A stretch of DNA of 50,504 bases. Source: Caldilineaceae bacterium (GTDB lineage Bacteria > Chloroflexota > Anaerolineae > Caldilineales > Caldilineaceae). Every line of letters starts with the position of its first letter. The first letter of the stretch is position 1. The stretch is from NCBI GenBank assembly GCA_026645575.1, contig JAPKMW010000090.1, positions 1-50,504 of the forward strand. Reading direction: 5' to 3'. The notes under the pieces are model-generated. The model had not been told where the DNA came from and made no database searches. It saw only the letters and a program-made list of their open reading frames with translations. The translations under genes and the position numbers were made by a program. Positions 26,747 through 34,887 of the stretch are shown one piece after another.

Positions 26747-27778
26747 GTGACAGGTGAAGGAGTGACAAATACGCCTGTGCAACCTTTTAACCTGCAAACC
26801 ATGTCCGGCGTCTTTCCCGGCACGCGCACACCAGTGTTTCAGCGTGTCCAGACTGTGCCGGATAATGATCCCACTGCGACCAAACGCTGGCTGCAACTGG
26901 CTTGGTACACGGATCCGGCGGCTTGTGTCGCGTATGCCACACAACCGGGCGCTGTCGATTATGCGCAACCGCTTTTTCAGGTAGCGGAACCTTTGGTTGG
27001 CAATTTCAACCAGCGCTTGCAAGCAGCAGTGGCAACCGTCCAGCAACAATTGGTCAGTTGTGGCAGTTGTCGCTTTTGGCAACCAAGCGCAGTGGTGACG
27101 GCAGATCAATTGCCGACCGGCGCCTGTGGTTGGCAAAGGGCCGCGCAGACGAATGAAACCCTGCCACCGACCTTGGCGCTACAATCGGCGTTGGCGTTGT
27201 CCTGTCCCCATTGGCAACCCTTAGCAACCGCAGAAGCAGCAGGTGCAGTGACCACCGCCACTTCTGCGCGCCAGTTATTAGCGCCCATGCGCAAAGTCGC
27301 CGAAAGCGCTGAAATCCGGTTGACCCTTTGGCAGCGTTTTCAGAAACGGCTCAAGGCGCGCTGGCAGACACACCAGGCGCGCGACTGGGAAACGCTCTTC
27401 CTGGAACGGAGTGGTGTGGGCGCCGGCACCGAACCCTGCTTTGTCTGCCAGGGGCGCATTGCCAACCTGGGCGCCCTGACCGGCGGCACGCCAGAGGATG
27501 ACAAAGAGACCTTTAGCGTCTGGCGCTGTCGCCACTGTTACACAACGTACTTGAACCATTGGATCGACCGCTGGGAACGGCTTGATAATCTGGAAACTGA
27601 AGAGCGCTACTATCGGATTGCGCCGGCAGAAGCAAAGGAACTGCTGACAATGATTTACAGCGTTGTCGGCGGCGAACATCCCCATCGTCGTCATGAACGA
27701 CAAGCTGAACAAGCGCACCTTCTCGCTTTTATGGCTGAGCGCGTGCCGTTGAGCCACCAAATCCGCCAGGGTCGGTAG
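26747..27778 (+). CDS. Unrecognised protein with two cysteine clusters
   Basis: 343 aa; I do not recognise the family. Two groups of cysteines look like metal sites. The first is CGSCRFW ... CGW ... CPHW in the N-terminal half (about residues 105-155). The second is CFVCQ followed about 35 residues later by CRHC (about 230-268). No signal peptide or membrane segment, so cytoplasmic. The start is uncertain: GTG 26747 and GTG 26762 both lie in a GGTGACAGGTGAAGGAGTGAC stretch resembling the repeat at 4451-4532, which itself supplies purine-rich pairing; ATG 26801 is another option. It follows its own promoter-like site and ends 16 bp before a hairpin. Composition matches neighbours. Confidence 0.65.
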   Translation: MTGEGVTNTPVQPFNLQTMSGVFPGTRTPVFQRVQTVPDNDPTATKRWLQLAWYTDPAACVAYATQPGAVDYAQPLFQVAEPLVGNFNQRLQAAVATVQQQLVSCGSCRFWQPSAVVTADQLPTGACGWQRAAQTNETLPPTLALQSALALSCPHWQPLATAEAAGAVTTATSARQLLAPMRKVAESAEIRLTLWQRFQKRLKARWQTHQARDWETLFLERSGVGAGTEPCFVCQGRIANLGALTGGTPEDDKETFSVWRCRHCYTTYLNHWIDRWERLDNLETEERYYRIAPAEAKELLTMIYSVVGGEHPHRRHERQAEQAHLLAFMAERVPLSHQIRQGR

Positions 27779-27794
27779 GGTGCGTAAAAACAAG

Positions 27795-27839
27795 ACACAC
27801 TGCTCTGTGCGAGTCCGTGACTCGCACAGAGCAGTGTGT
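27795..27839. repeat. Perfect 21-bp hairpin, 3-base loop
   Basis: Positions 27795-27815 and 27819-27839 are exact reverse complements; arms begin ACACACTGCTCTGTGCG. A T6 run lies 8 bases further (27848-27853), too far for a classical terminator but a weak one is possible. It lies between the Cys-cluster gene and the M23 peptidase gene. Confidence 0.85.
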
Positions 27840-27888
27840 AAAGTTGCATTTTTTATGAGCCCTTAGTTACTAGATCGGAGTTGATTGA

Positions 27889-28977
27889 TTGGATGCCACA
27901 CACTCGCCGTCGGCGCCGTCTGGGAGTGACCAGCCAACCGGCGATGCTACTACACAAACCGCCCACTTATATGTGGAAAGCCGTCCAGCGCGCTTGATTG
28001 CCGCCCGCTATACCCAATTGCCCTTTCCCCTGATTGGGCCGGTGCAAGAGATTGCTTTTGACCTCGGCATCACCGCCATGCACGAAGCGATTAGCTTGAA
28101 CGGCATCGTAATCGAATGCTACAATGATCACCAACTGCTGTTGGAGCAACGCTGGCCATCGCGCATCATCCGCCAAAAGATCGGTGAAGAGGATCTGACC
28201 ATCCCCGCCGGTACCGGGCTGGCGCTACGCAGCCTGCATGTGATGCTGCCTGGCTACGAACCATTGACGATGGTGCAAGTGACGGTGGTCGGCAAGAATG
28301 AAAGCAACGGCCAACGGACAGAAGCGCGCTTGCAACTTCCCGTCCAGTACCACGAGAACAAAACCGATCTCCACTTTCCGTTGCGCGGCGCCTGGTGGGC
28401 CATTCAAGCTGCCGATTGGAGTGACCGGCACAAACAGGAAGTCTTCAGCCAGACCTACGCACTCGATTTTGTCAAACTGGGCAGTGATAACAACTTCTTC
28501 CAAGGCAATGGCATGGCCCTGGAAGATCATTACAGTTGGGATCAACCAGTCTATGCCACGGCGGGCGGGAAAGTGGCCTATGTCTGCTTTGACATGCCCG
28601 ACCTTCTGCCTGGGGCGCCGCCCAACCCCCGTATGTTTCGCGATGACCCGCGTCGGTTGTTGGGCAATGCTGTTGCTATCAGCCACGCCAATGGCGAATT
28701 TAGCTATTACGGTTCTTTGCAACAGGCCAGCCTTCAAGTCAATGAAGGCGAGATGATCCGTCGTGGTACGCTAATCGGGCGGGTGGGCAACAGTGGCAGT
28801 TCGCCCGGCCCCCACTTGCATTTTCACCTAATGGAAGGGCCAAACCCGTTTATTGATCAAGGCTTGCCGGTCAAGTTTAGCCACTTTAGCGCCGGCGGCC
28901 AGTTCTTTGAAAAACCCATGACCATCCCCACCCGTATGATTGTAATCGGGCCGGAGCTGACAACAGAAACAGAATAG
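27889..28977 (+). CDS. M23 (LytM-type) peptidase domain protein
   Basis: 362 aa, with an N-terminal beta-rich region (about 25-160) and a C-terminal LytM/M23 fold (about 180-330). The latter shows [32 protein letters not shown] and the HxH zinc motif HLHFH. The usual first ligand motif HxxxD is here QTYALDF, so the first His is missing while the Asp is kept. No signal peptide is visible, which is odd for a cell-wall hydrolase. The start is TTG at 27889 with GGAG 9-10 bases upstream; the next in-frame ATG is 64 codons on. Ends one base before the hairpin 28978-29032. Confidence 0.8.
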   Translation: MDATHSPSAPSGSDQPTGDATTQTAHLYVESRPARLIAARYTQLPFPLIGPVQEIAFDLGITAMHEAISLNGIVIECYNDHQLLLEQRWPSRIIRQKIGEEDLTIPAGTGLALRSLHVMLPGYEPLTMVQVTVVGKNESNGQRTEARLQLPVQYHENKTDLHFPLRGAWWAIQAADWSDRHKQEVFSQTYALDFVKLGSDNNFFQGNGMALEDHYSWDQPVYATAGGKVAYVCFDMPDLLPGAPPNPRMFRDDPRRLLGNAVAISHANGEFSYYGSLQQASLQVNEGEMIRRGTLIGRVGNSGSSPGPHLHFHLMEGPNPFIDQGLPVKFSHFSAGGQFFEKPMTIPTRMIVIGPELTTETE

Positions 28978-29032
28978 TTCCCGCAAAGGTTTATCCCATC
29001 CCTGGCGGATGTAGGACAAACCTTTGCGGGAA
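28978..29032. repeat. 15-bp hairpin immediately after peptidase stop
   Basis: TTCCCGCAAAGGTTT (28978-28992) pairs exactly with AAACCTTTGCGGGAA (29018-29032), with a 25-base loop. The left arm begins at the first base after the TAG stop, and the right arm ends about 20 bp before the next start codon. Confidence 0.8.
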
Positions 29033-29053
29033 ACAAAGAGAGGAAGCCTAACC

Positions 29054-29488
29054 ATGTCCGAATTCCCTGAAATCGATCTCTATACCGAAGTTGACGATGA
29101 ACTCTATGAGGAACTCGCGGCTCTGGCCGGCGAAAAGATTGTCCATGTCGAAGTCTGGGAGGAATCGCTGGGCGATGTCATGGCCGGCGAAGAAGAGGAG
29201 ACCGGCCAAATCGGCTTTGACATCGATCTCTATCTCGAAGGTGGCATCTACTTTGAACTCTACAGCACCGTCTGCTATCCTACTATCGAAAGCGACCCGC
29301 TTGAAGGGTTGTCTACTGTCCAGAGTCGCCTTGCTGCTTTGGTGAAAAGCGGCGTCTGGCTGGAAGAAGTGGCCGTGGACGACGAAAATTCGCTCATTCT
29401 GGTGCTGGCCCAACGGAAACAACCGCAACTCTACCTGCTCATTGGCGCCTGGACCGTCGGCGAGTGGGACGAGTTGCCGGAAGGATAG
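29054..29488 (+). CDS. Small acidic protein, unknown function
   Basis: 144 aa, rich in Glu and Asp (EIDLYTEVDDELYEELAALA at the N-terminus). Predicted cytoplasmic, mixed alpha/beta, no known motif seen. Aromatic residues are spread over GGIYFELYSTVCYPTIES and LYLLIGAWTVGEW. ATG 29054 is preceded by AGAGGAAG, a good ribosome site. It sits between two hairpins, separating it from the M23 gene and the propeller gene. Composition and codon use match flanking genes, so I take it as real. Confidence 0.7.
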   Translation: MSEFPEIDLYTEVDDELYEELAALAGEKIVHVEVWEESLGDVMAGEEEETGQIGFDIDLYLEGGIYFELYSTVCYPTIESDPLEGLSTVQSRLAALVKSGVWLEEVAVDDENSLILVLAQRKQPQLYLLIGAWTVGEWDELPEG

Positions 29489-29489
29489 C

Positions 29490-29572
29490 TATTGGATATT
29501 GGGCGATTGGGTTATTAGGTTATTTGTCAACCTGTACATTCCATCACCCAATCACCGAATCAACCAATCATC
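29490..29572. repeat. Inverted repeat of ATTGGGT-like units
   Basis: The left arm (about 29490-29527) has ATTGGATATTGGGCGATTGG; the right arm (about 29541-29572) has CACCCAATCACCGAATCAA and AACCAATCA. Pairing is imperfect. Unit wording resembles the repeat at 1949-2048. It follows the acidic-protein stop by two bases. Confidence 0.6.
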
Positions 29573-29597
29573 TACTCTAAACCAAAGGAAGCTTCCC

Positions 29598-30281
29598 ATG
29601 CCATTTGCCATTGCTCGCGTCGAAAAACTCTTTAAAAGCCCCGGCCCCCAGCCCAACGGCATTCAGGCCGCCCCCGATGGCCTCTGGTGTATTGACCAAG
29701 TCGATAACAAGGTATACCGTGTTGACTACGCCACCGGCAAGATTCTCTTTGAAGCACAGACGGATACTGTCCATTCCAGCGGCATTACTGTGGGCGGTGG
29801 TTATTTGTGGGTGGCCTCCACCTATGAATCCAAGATCGCCAAACTTGATCTCGCCACCGGCCAAACCGTTGCCAAATATGATTCGCCCGGCTCCGGCATT
29901 GTCGCCTGGCGCGAAGGGGCCGCTGATGCGCAACAGACCGGCGCCCATGGTCTCGAATGGCGCGATGGTAAATTGTATGTCGCCTCGCCCCCCTCGCAAT
30001 TTGTCCATGTCATGGACCCGGAAACGTGGCAGGAGGTGCATCGCTTCCGTACACCGGGCTTGCGTGTGCATGGGCTGGCTTGGGGACCACAAGGTCGCCT
30101 CTGGGTGGCGGACACCTCTTCCGGTTGTGTCAGCCTCCTGGGTGTCGAAGATGGCCGTGTCTACTCCACCATCCGCGTCGAAGCGCCGGCCGAAGTGCAT
30201 GGCATGACCATTCACGAAGGTGTCCTCTGGTATTGTGACGCTCATTCGTGTGATATGGGTCGGTTGGTTGTCGAAGGGTAA
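29598..30281 (+). CDS. Beta-propeller (NHL/Vgb-like) protein
   Basis: 227 aa consisting of repeated four-stranded blades: NGIQAAPDGLWCIDQVDNKV, SGITVGGGYLWVASTYESKI, HGLEWRDGKLYVASPPSQFV, HGLAWGPQGRLWVADTSSGC and HGMTIHEGVLWYCDAHSC. Blade pattern hG(l/i)...g.lWvad.. fits SMP-30/virginiamycin-B-lyase-like and NHL propellers. Five blades plus a strand suggest a small propeller or a partner for oligomerisation. No signal peptide. ATG 29598, AAAGGAAG upstream. Substrate unknown. Its stop overlaps the next ATG (TAATG), so the two genes may be co-translated. Confidence 0.8.
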   Translation: MPFAIARVEKLFKSPGPQPNGIQAAPDGLWCIDQVDNKVYRVDYATGKILFEAQTDTVHSSGITVGGGYLWVASTYESKIAKLDLATGQTVAKYDSPGSGIVAWREGAADAQQTGAHGLEWRDGKLYVASPPSQFVHVMDPETWQEVHRFRTPGLRVHGLAWGPQGRLWVADTSSGCVSLLGVEDGRVYSTIRVEAPAEVHGMTIHEGVLWYCDAHSCDMGRLVVEG

Positions 30282-31279
30282 TGTGTGGCACACCGATGAC
30301 AGCAACGATTCACGACAGCGGTTATAAGCGTTTGTTCAGCAACAAAACCATCTTCCGCCAACTGTTTGAGACCTTTGTCGAAGAGGAATGGGTGTCGCGA
30401 CTGGACTTTGAGCGCGCTGAACGGTTGGACAAATCCTTTGTCAGTGAACATTATAAGGAGACAGAAGCAGACATTATCTACAAAGTGCCAATACGCAATG
30501 CCGAGAAGGTGATGTACCTCTGCCTGCTGATCGAGTTTCAGTCGACGGTGCAGCGCTTTATGATCCTGCGCAGTTTGCAGTACAAATGTAACTTTTACAT
30601 GGACTTCGTGCTGTCCAATAAGGATGTACGCGGGTTAATGTTACCGGCCATGTTCCCATTGGTGTTGTATAATGGTGATGACAAGTGGACGGCGCCGGAT
30701 AATATCGACCAGTTGATTGAGACGGAAGTAGACTTGGGTCAATACGGCCTCCATTTTGAGCATCTGGTCATTGCCGAAAACTCGTACGGTAAAGAGTGGC
30801 TGGCGAAGATTGATAATATCATCGCCACCCTCTTTCTCGCCGAGGCGTATTATGATCTACCGCTCATTCTGGAAAAGTTATTAGCCCTGTATGACACAGA
30901 ACCGGACCGGCAAGCCCTAATGCTTTTCATCAATTGGTTTCGTCAGTTGGCGGCCCACGGTCGGCTGAAAAACGCTGATTTTGTGCAGATTGAAGAACAG
31001 GATCTGACACGGGAGGAGGTTAGAAGTATGCTGGTGAAAGCGCTGGAACGTGAACGCGAGCTAATCTTTGATAGTGGCAAGAAAGAAGGCATCGACATCG
31101 GCAAGAAAGAAGGCATTGAAGAACGCAATCGCCAAATTATTCATGCAATGGTGGCGAATGGTTTTGCTTTGTCAGCCATTGCCGACTTACTGTCCCTACC
31201 CGTATCAGAGGTGGAACACCTCTTGACAAAACAAACTGAGAACAGTAGCGCCCCATCTGGGCCAGGTAATCCCGCTTGA
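30281..31279 (+). CDS. Rpn/YhgA-type PD-(D/E)xK nuclease family protein
   Basis: 332 aa. Starts HDSGYKRLFSNKTIFRQLFETFV, the characteristic opening of Rpn family recombination-promoting nucleases (transposase_31/YhgA-like). The nuclease core follows as ETEADIIYKVP and LCLLIEFQSTVQRFM, giving D...E-x-Q. The C-terminus carries SGKKEGIDIGKKEGIEERNR, the glycine-lysine-glutamate repeat common in this family, plus a short HTH-like end. ATG 30281 overlaps the upstream stop; ATG 30296 is also possible. Such genes are often multicopy and horizontally mobile; a C-terminal fragment possibly of a relative is at 37827-38138. Confidence 0.85.
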   Translation: MCGTPMTATIHDSGYKRLFSNKTIFRQLFETFVEEEWVSRLDFERAERLDKSFVSEHYKETEADIIYKVPIRNAEKVMYLCLLIEFQSTVQRFMILRSLQYKCNFYMDFVLSNKDVRGLMLPAMFPLVLYNGDDKWTAPDNIDQLIETEVDLGQYGLHFEHLVIAENSYGKEWLAKIDNIIATLFLAEAYYDLPLILEKLLALYDTEPDRQALMLFINWFRQLAAHGRLKNADFVQIEEQDLTREEVRSMLVKALERERELIFDSGKKEGIDIGKKEGIEERNRQIIHAMVANGFALSAIADLLSLPVSEVEHLLTKQTENSSAPSGPGNPA

Positions 31280-31349
31280 GATAAATTCGCCGGTTCTCCA
31301 TCAGCGTCTTACTACCAAGCCGGTTAGGTGGTAGCCCTCGATCTCGTTG

Positions 31350-31388
31350 TCGGCGTCTATTCTCAGCCAAGTTGGGAGTAGACGCCGA
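31350..31388. repeat. 10-bp inverted repeat
   Basis: TCGGCGTCTA (31350-31359) pairs with TAGACGCCGA (31379-31388). It lies between the Rpn gene and the convergent HxlR gene. The 178-bp gap shows no gene with a plausible start. Confidence 0.6.
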
Positions 31389-31457
31389 TATGATTTTGTT
31401 CGCCGCATACGCCCTGATTTTCCATAACCAAACTGCTTCTGTCTTCCTGTCTTCTGT

Positions 31458-31805
31458 TTATTGTCCCGCCTGCTGGCGCAATCCCCATTCCAACATCATA
31501 TCGAGAATTGGCTGGAGGCTGCGCCCTTTCTCCGTGAGCGAGTATTCGACCCGCGGCGGCACCTCGGCGTAGACCTGGCGGTGGACGATGCCATCGCGCT
31601 CTAATTCGCGCAGTTGGAGGGTGAGCATTTGCTGGGTGACACTCGGCACCAGCCGGCGCAGTTCATTAAAGCGCTTGGTTCCTTGCAACAGGTAAAAAAT
31701 GATCAGCGGTTTCCACTTGCCGCCGATGATCGCCAGCGTGGTCTCGACCGGGCATTGACCAACCATCACCAACGGTTCCGTTTTCATACTTAGTCTAGTT
31801 TCCAT
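31458..31805 (-). CDS. HxlR family transcriptional regulator
   Basis: 115-aa winged-helix MarR/HxlR-type repressor or activator, usually sensing redox or electrophile stress. Typical features: [20 protein letters not shown] (conserved Cys and the GGKW motif, about residues 18-37), [20 protein letters not shown] recognition helix, and [13 protein letters not shown] wing. ATG 31805 touches the remnant gene on the other strand; ATG 31787 (MKTEPLV) is probably the original start, since the first six codons come from the joint with the truncated neighbour. HxlR genes often lie divergent to an NAD(P)-binding reductase that they control; here the control region between them is gone. Confidence 0.9.
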   Translation of the reverse strand: METRLSMKTEPLVMVGQCPVETTLAIIGGKWKPLIIFYLLQGTKRFNELRRLVPSVTQQMLTLQLRELERDGIVHRQVYAEVPPRVEYSLTEKGRSLQPILDMMLEWGLRQQAGQ

Positions 31806-32392
31806 TGGTCAAGCAAGCCTTAGCCGTTGGTCATCAGGTGGTGGCCTTAGTGCGCACGCCGGCCAAACTGCCGATCCAAGATAAAAATTTGCTGGTGATG
31901 CAAGGTGATGTCACGCAAGCGTCGGATGTAGAGCGTGCGATCCAGCCGGACTGTGACGCCGTCTTCACCGCACTGGCCCCCACAAAAAATGCCGATGCGC
32001 CCATGCTGGCGATGGCTGCGCAGAACATTCTCAACGCCATGCACAAAGCTAATGTGCGACGCATTATCTGGATGACCGGCGCTGGGGTGCCGGCGCCCGA
32101 AGATCAGCCGAAACTGATCAACCATCTCATCAAGTTCGCACTGCGGTTGGCCGCCGGCCCGGTGCTTGCCAAATCGGAGGAAGCGGTGGATTTGGTGCGG
32201 CGCAGTGATCGCGATTGGATGGTGGTGCGCGCGCCCATGTTGGTCGATGGTGAGGCGACGGGCAAAATTCGGGTTGGCTGGGTGGGGGTCGATACTGGCC
32301 CACGGCTAGTGCGGGCGGATGGAGCCGCCTTTATGCTCGCCCAGTTGACCGGCGATAGCTACCTACGTCGCGCACCCATGATCAGCAACTGA
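31805..32392 (+). pseudogene. NAD(P)H-binding (NmrA-like) protein, 5' truncated
   Basis: 195 codons of an atypical short-chain dehydrogenase/NmrA-like protein: KQALAVGHQVVALVRTP, GDVTQASDVERAI, DAVFTALAPTKN, RRIIWMTGAGVPAPED and SDRDWMVVRAPMLVDGEATG. The expected opening beta strand and glycine motif (GATGxTG, about 16 residues) are absent. The frame begins at TTG 31805, with an in-frame TAG at 31796-31798. The missing segment holds the dinucleotide-binding loop, so the product should be inactive. Joined head to head with HxlR. Confidence 0.8.
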
Positions 32393-32394
32393 GG

Positions 32395-32517
32395 GATTTC
32401 CCAACGGTGTTGGTGCAGAATGCGCAGCACTCTTATGTCGTGGTGCGTGGCTATCTGTCCTACCCGGCACTCCATGCGCGGGTGCAACAGTCGATAGCTC
32501 TACTGGCGCAGGAGTAG
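32395..32517 (+). pseudogene. C-terminal fragment of unrecognised gene
   Basis: In a frame different from the preceding gene, DFPTVLVQNAQHSYVVVRGY and SYPALHARVQQSIALLAQE end at TAG 32515-32517. It has coding character but no start, and its upstream part is missing. It overlaps nothing. Family not recognised. Confidence 0.3.
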
Positions 32518-32520
32518 GGG

Positions 32521-32596
32521 TACAGACGCGGATTCAGGGAGTACAGATTGTGATTAGGCGAGAAAATAATCCGCGTCCCCTGAATCCGCGTCTGTA
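32521..32596. repeat. 19-bp inverted repeat
   Basis: TACAGACGCGGATTCAGGG (32521-32539) pairs exactly with 32578-32596. The loop repeats part of the arm (CCGCGTCCCC at 32571-32580). It lies 3 bp after the remnant's stop and upstream of the sugar ABC operon. Confidence 0.8.
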
Positions 32597-32639
32597 GCCC
32601 TCGCAAACCTTTACCAATAATTAACATTCTTTTTCTCAT

Positions 32640-32657
32640 TTGTTAAAGTGCTAACAA
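32640..32657. promoter_or_regulatory. 18-bp LacI-type operator-like site, copy 2
   Basis: TTGTTAAAGTGCTAACAA, a dyad with TTGTTA/TAACAA half sites, 155 bp upstream of the sugar permease start at 32812. It is shared with 10592-10609 at 15 of 18 bases. A GATAAT box lies just after it (32669-32674). Position fits control of the ABC operon 32812-36255 by a LacI-family repressor encoded elsewhere. Confidence 0.5.
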
Positions 32658-32811
32658 CAGAGCGTACTGATAATGAACCCGGTTGACCTATACCAACGAG
32701 CGCCAGGAAGGTAGACTTTTTACACGAGTAATGGGTTACTTCCTGTGCTGCCCGTGAGTATATCGTCATTTTGTGTTGGGTTCATTAGCCGATTCAGGAG
32801 TACGCATACCT

Positions 32812-33879
32812 GTGAGCGCTACAACGACTTTTACCGCCACCCTTCGTCGCTGGCAAGGCAATGGTCGCCGCACCAGCGGTTGGGCCGGCTTACTGTATGT
32901 GCTGCCTGCCGTTCTTATCCTCCTCATCTTTGAAGCTTGGCCGATCTTCTTCAATATCTACATCAGCCTCTGGCGCTGGGATGTCGGGCCGTTACGCTTT
33001 GTCGGCTGGGCCAATTACGAACGACTCTTTGGCGAAGGCTTTCTTACCCTCGATTACAACGGTCAACTGGCCGTGGGCGAAGTGCTGCGCAGCTTGATCG
33101 TCACCGGTTACTATGTGTTGGGGCGCGTCCCGCTGACCATTGCCCTGGCCTTTCTGCTCGCCTATTTCCTCTTCATCTGGGTCAAGCGGGGGCGCGTGGT
33201 CTTGCGCACCGCCTATTTTCTGCCCTATGTCACCAACAGCGCGGCCATTGCCCTGGTCTTTGCCTGGATCTTTGACGCCCGTATCGGCGTCTTTAATGCC
33301 CTGCTCGAACGGGTCGGTTTGCCGCCGCTCACCTGGCTCAACGACCCGATCCCCTTTGCCGAACGCATCCTGAGCGGCCCGGAGAGCGCCGGTCTCAGCC
33401 ATTGGCCTGATTTAGCCGCCGGCCCCAGCGTGGCGATGGTGGTGATCATCCTCTACAGTATCTGGACATCCCTTGGCTACAACATTGTCATCTACCTGGC
33501 CGGGCTGACCAGCATTCCCAACGAGTTGATCGAAGCTGCCCGCATCGACGGCGCCGATAACCGGGTGATTCTGCGCCGCATTATCTGGCCGCTGGTCACG
33601 CCGACCACCTTCTTTCTGCTGATCGCCAACACCATCTTTGCCTTTCAAGCCTTTGACCCGATTTACATTCTGACGCGCAAAACTGGTGTGGGCGGCGGTG
33701 GCGCCGGTGGCCCCCTTGAAAGCACGCTAACCGTCACCGTGTTGATCTTTCGCAACTTCTACGAACGGGCCAATGCCGTCGGTTACGCCGCCGCCATCGC
33801 CCTCCTGCTCTTTTTCATCATCCTCGGCCTGACCATTATCCAATTCCGCCTCTTCAACCGGCGCGTCCATTATCAGTGA
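32812..33879 (+). CDS. Carbohydrate ABC transporter permease, MalF/UgpA type
   Basis: First gene of a four-gene sugar operon. 355 aa, with six hydrophobic helices starting WAGLLYVLPAVLILLIFEAW, then VVLRTAYFLPYVTNSAAIAL, and the coupling loop ELIEAARIDGADNRVILRRI. A loop near residue 170-200 (EHxx-type, PIPFAERILSGPESAGLSHW) is somewhat long. GTG at 32812 (AGGAG about 12 bases upstream) is preferred over TTG 32773. Partner MalG follows after 62 bp that contain the word GTCCCGTAAGGAC. Confidence 0.92.
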   Translation: MSATTTFTATLRRWQGNGRRTSGWAGLLYVLPAVLILLIFEAWPIFFNIYISLWRWDVGPLRFVGWANYERLFGEGFLTLDYNGQLAVGEVLRSLIVTGYYVLGRVPLTIALAFLLAYFLFIWVKRGRVVLRTAYFLPYVTNSAAIALVFAWIFDARIGVFNALLERVGLPPLTWLNDPIPFAERILSGPESAGLSHWPDLAAGPSVAMVVIILYSIWTSLGYNIVIYLAGLTSIPNELIEAARIDGADNRVILRRIIWPLVTPTTFFLLIANTIFAFQAFDPIYILTRKTGVGGGGAGGPLESTLTVTVLIFRNFYERANAVGYAAAIALLLFFIILGLTIIQFRLFNRRVHYQ

Positions 33880-33941
33880 GTCGGGTGGCGGGTGGCAGCA
33901 ATTCTACGCCGTCCCGTAAGGACGCATGACTTTAGGAGAGC

Positions 33942-34874
33942 ATGATGACGACAGACGCAATACGACAGGATCTGGTTAAACCCATGACAACGGCGCGACG
34001 CTGGCCCACGGTGGCGTTGGGGTCGTTGCTCATCTATGGCTTGTTGACCCTGGGCGCGCTGGTGGTAATCTTCCCTTTTATCTGGATGGTGCTTGGCTCC
34101 TTCAAGAATATTGCCGAAAGCAACGCCTATCCGCCCAACTTCTTGCCGGAAGTCTGGCAGCCGCAAAACTATCTGGCCGCCTGGCAAAAACCGCCAAACA
34201 CCTTGGGGCGTTATGTGGTCAATTCGCTGGTGATTGCCAGTGTGGGGACAGGGCTGCAAGTGTTGATCTGCCTCTTGGCGGCCTATGCCTTTTCCCGGCT
34301 GCGTTTTCCCGGTCGCGACCTGCTCTTTATGCTGGTGCTGGCGACGACGATGATCCCCAACGAGATCACGCTGATCCCCAATTTTGTCACCATCCGCCGC
34401 TTTCCCCTCGTGGGCGGCAATGATTTCTGGGGCGCCGGCGGCAGTGGTCTCTATGACACCTACGCCGCCATGATTCTGCCGGGGTTGGTCGGCGCTTTTA
34501 ACATCTTTCTGTTGCGTCAAGCCTTTCTCGCCCTGCCCAACGAATTTTGGGAAGCGGCGCAGATCGACGGCGCCAACAGCTTTGGCTACCTCTGGCGCAT
34601 CGTCGTGCCGCTCACCTTGCCGGCGCTACTCACCGTTGCCATCTTTGGCTTTATCGGGCGCTGGAATGGGCTGCTTTGGCCGCTGCTGGTGACGCGCAGC
34701 GAAAGCATCCGCCCGGTGCAGATGGCAATGGTCTACTACCAAAACGAGTTTGTCACCGACTTTGGCATGGTGATGGCCGCCTCCCTCATGGTCACACTAC
34801 CCATTGTCGTGCTTTTTATCTTGTTACAACGCCAGTTTGTGGCGGGGATTACGAGTACGGGGTTAAAGGGATAA
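33942..34874 (+). CDS. Carbohydrate ABC transporter permease, MalG type
   Basis: 310 aa. Six helices (first LLIYGLLTLGALVVIFPFIW) and coupling loop EFWEAAQIDGANSFGYLWRI; ends with the classic ITSTGLKG. ATG 33942 directly follows AGGAGAGC; ATG 33945 is next. An extra loop of about 20 residues (RFPLVGGNDFWGAGGSGLYD) sits between helices 3 and 4, seen in several MalG relatives. Binding protein gene starts 13 bp later. Confidence 0.92.
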   Translation: MMTTDAIRQDLVKPMTTARRWPTVALGSLLIYGLLTLGALVVIFPFIWMVLGSFKNIAESNAYPPNFLPEVWQPQNYLAAWQKPPNTLGRYVVNSLVIASVGTGLQVLICLLAAYAFSRLRFPGRDLLFMLVLATTMIPNEITLIPNFVTIRRFPLVGGNDFWGAGGSGLYDTYAAMILPGLVGAFNIFLLRQAFLALPNEFWEAAQIDGANSFGYLWRIVVPLTLPALLTVAIFGFIGRWNGLLWPLLVTRSESIRPVQMAMVYYQNEFVTDFGMVMAASLMVTLPIVVLFILLQRQFVAGITSTGLKG

Positions 34875-34887
34875 AGGAGAAAAATTT

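Noticed and set aside
31261..31420. Short minus-strand reading TPTWLRIDADNEIEGYHLTG
   Set aside because: Looks protein-like, but it is only about 30 residues, overlaps the Rpn 3' region and a hairpin, and has no start; too little to call a remnant.
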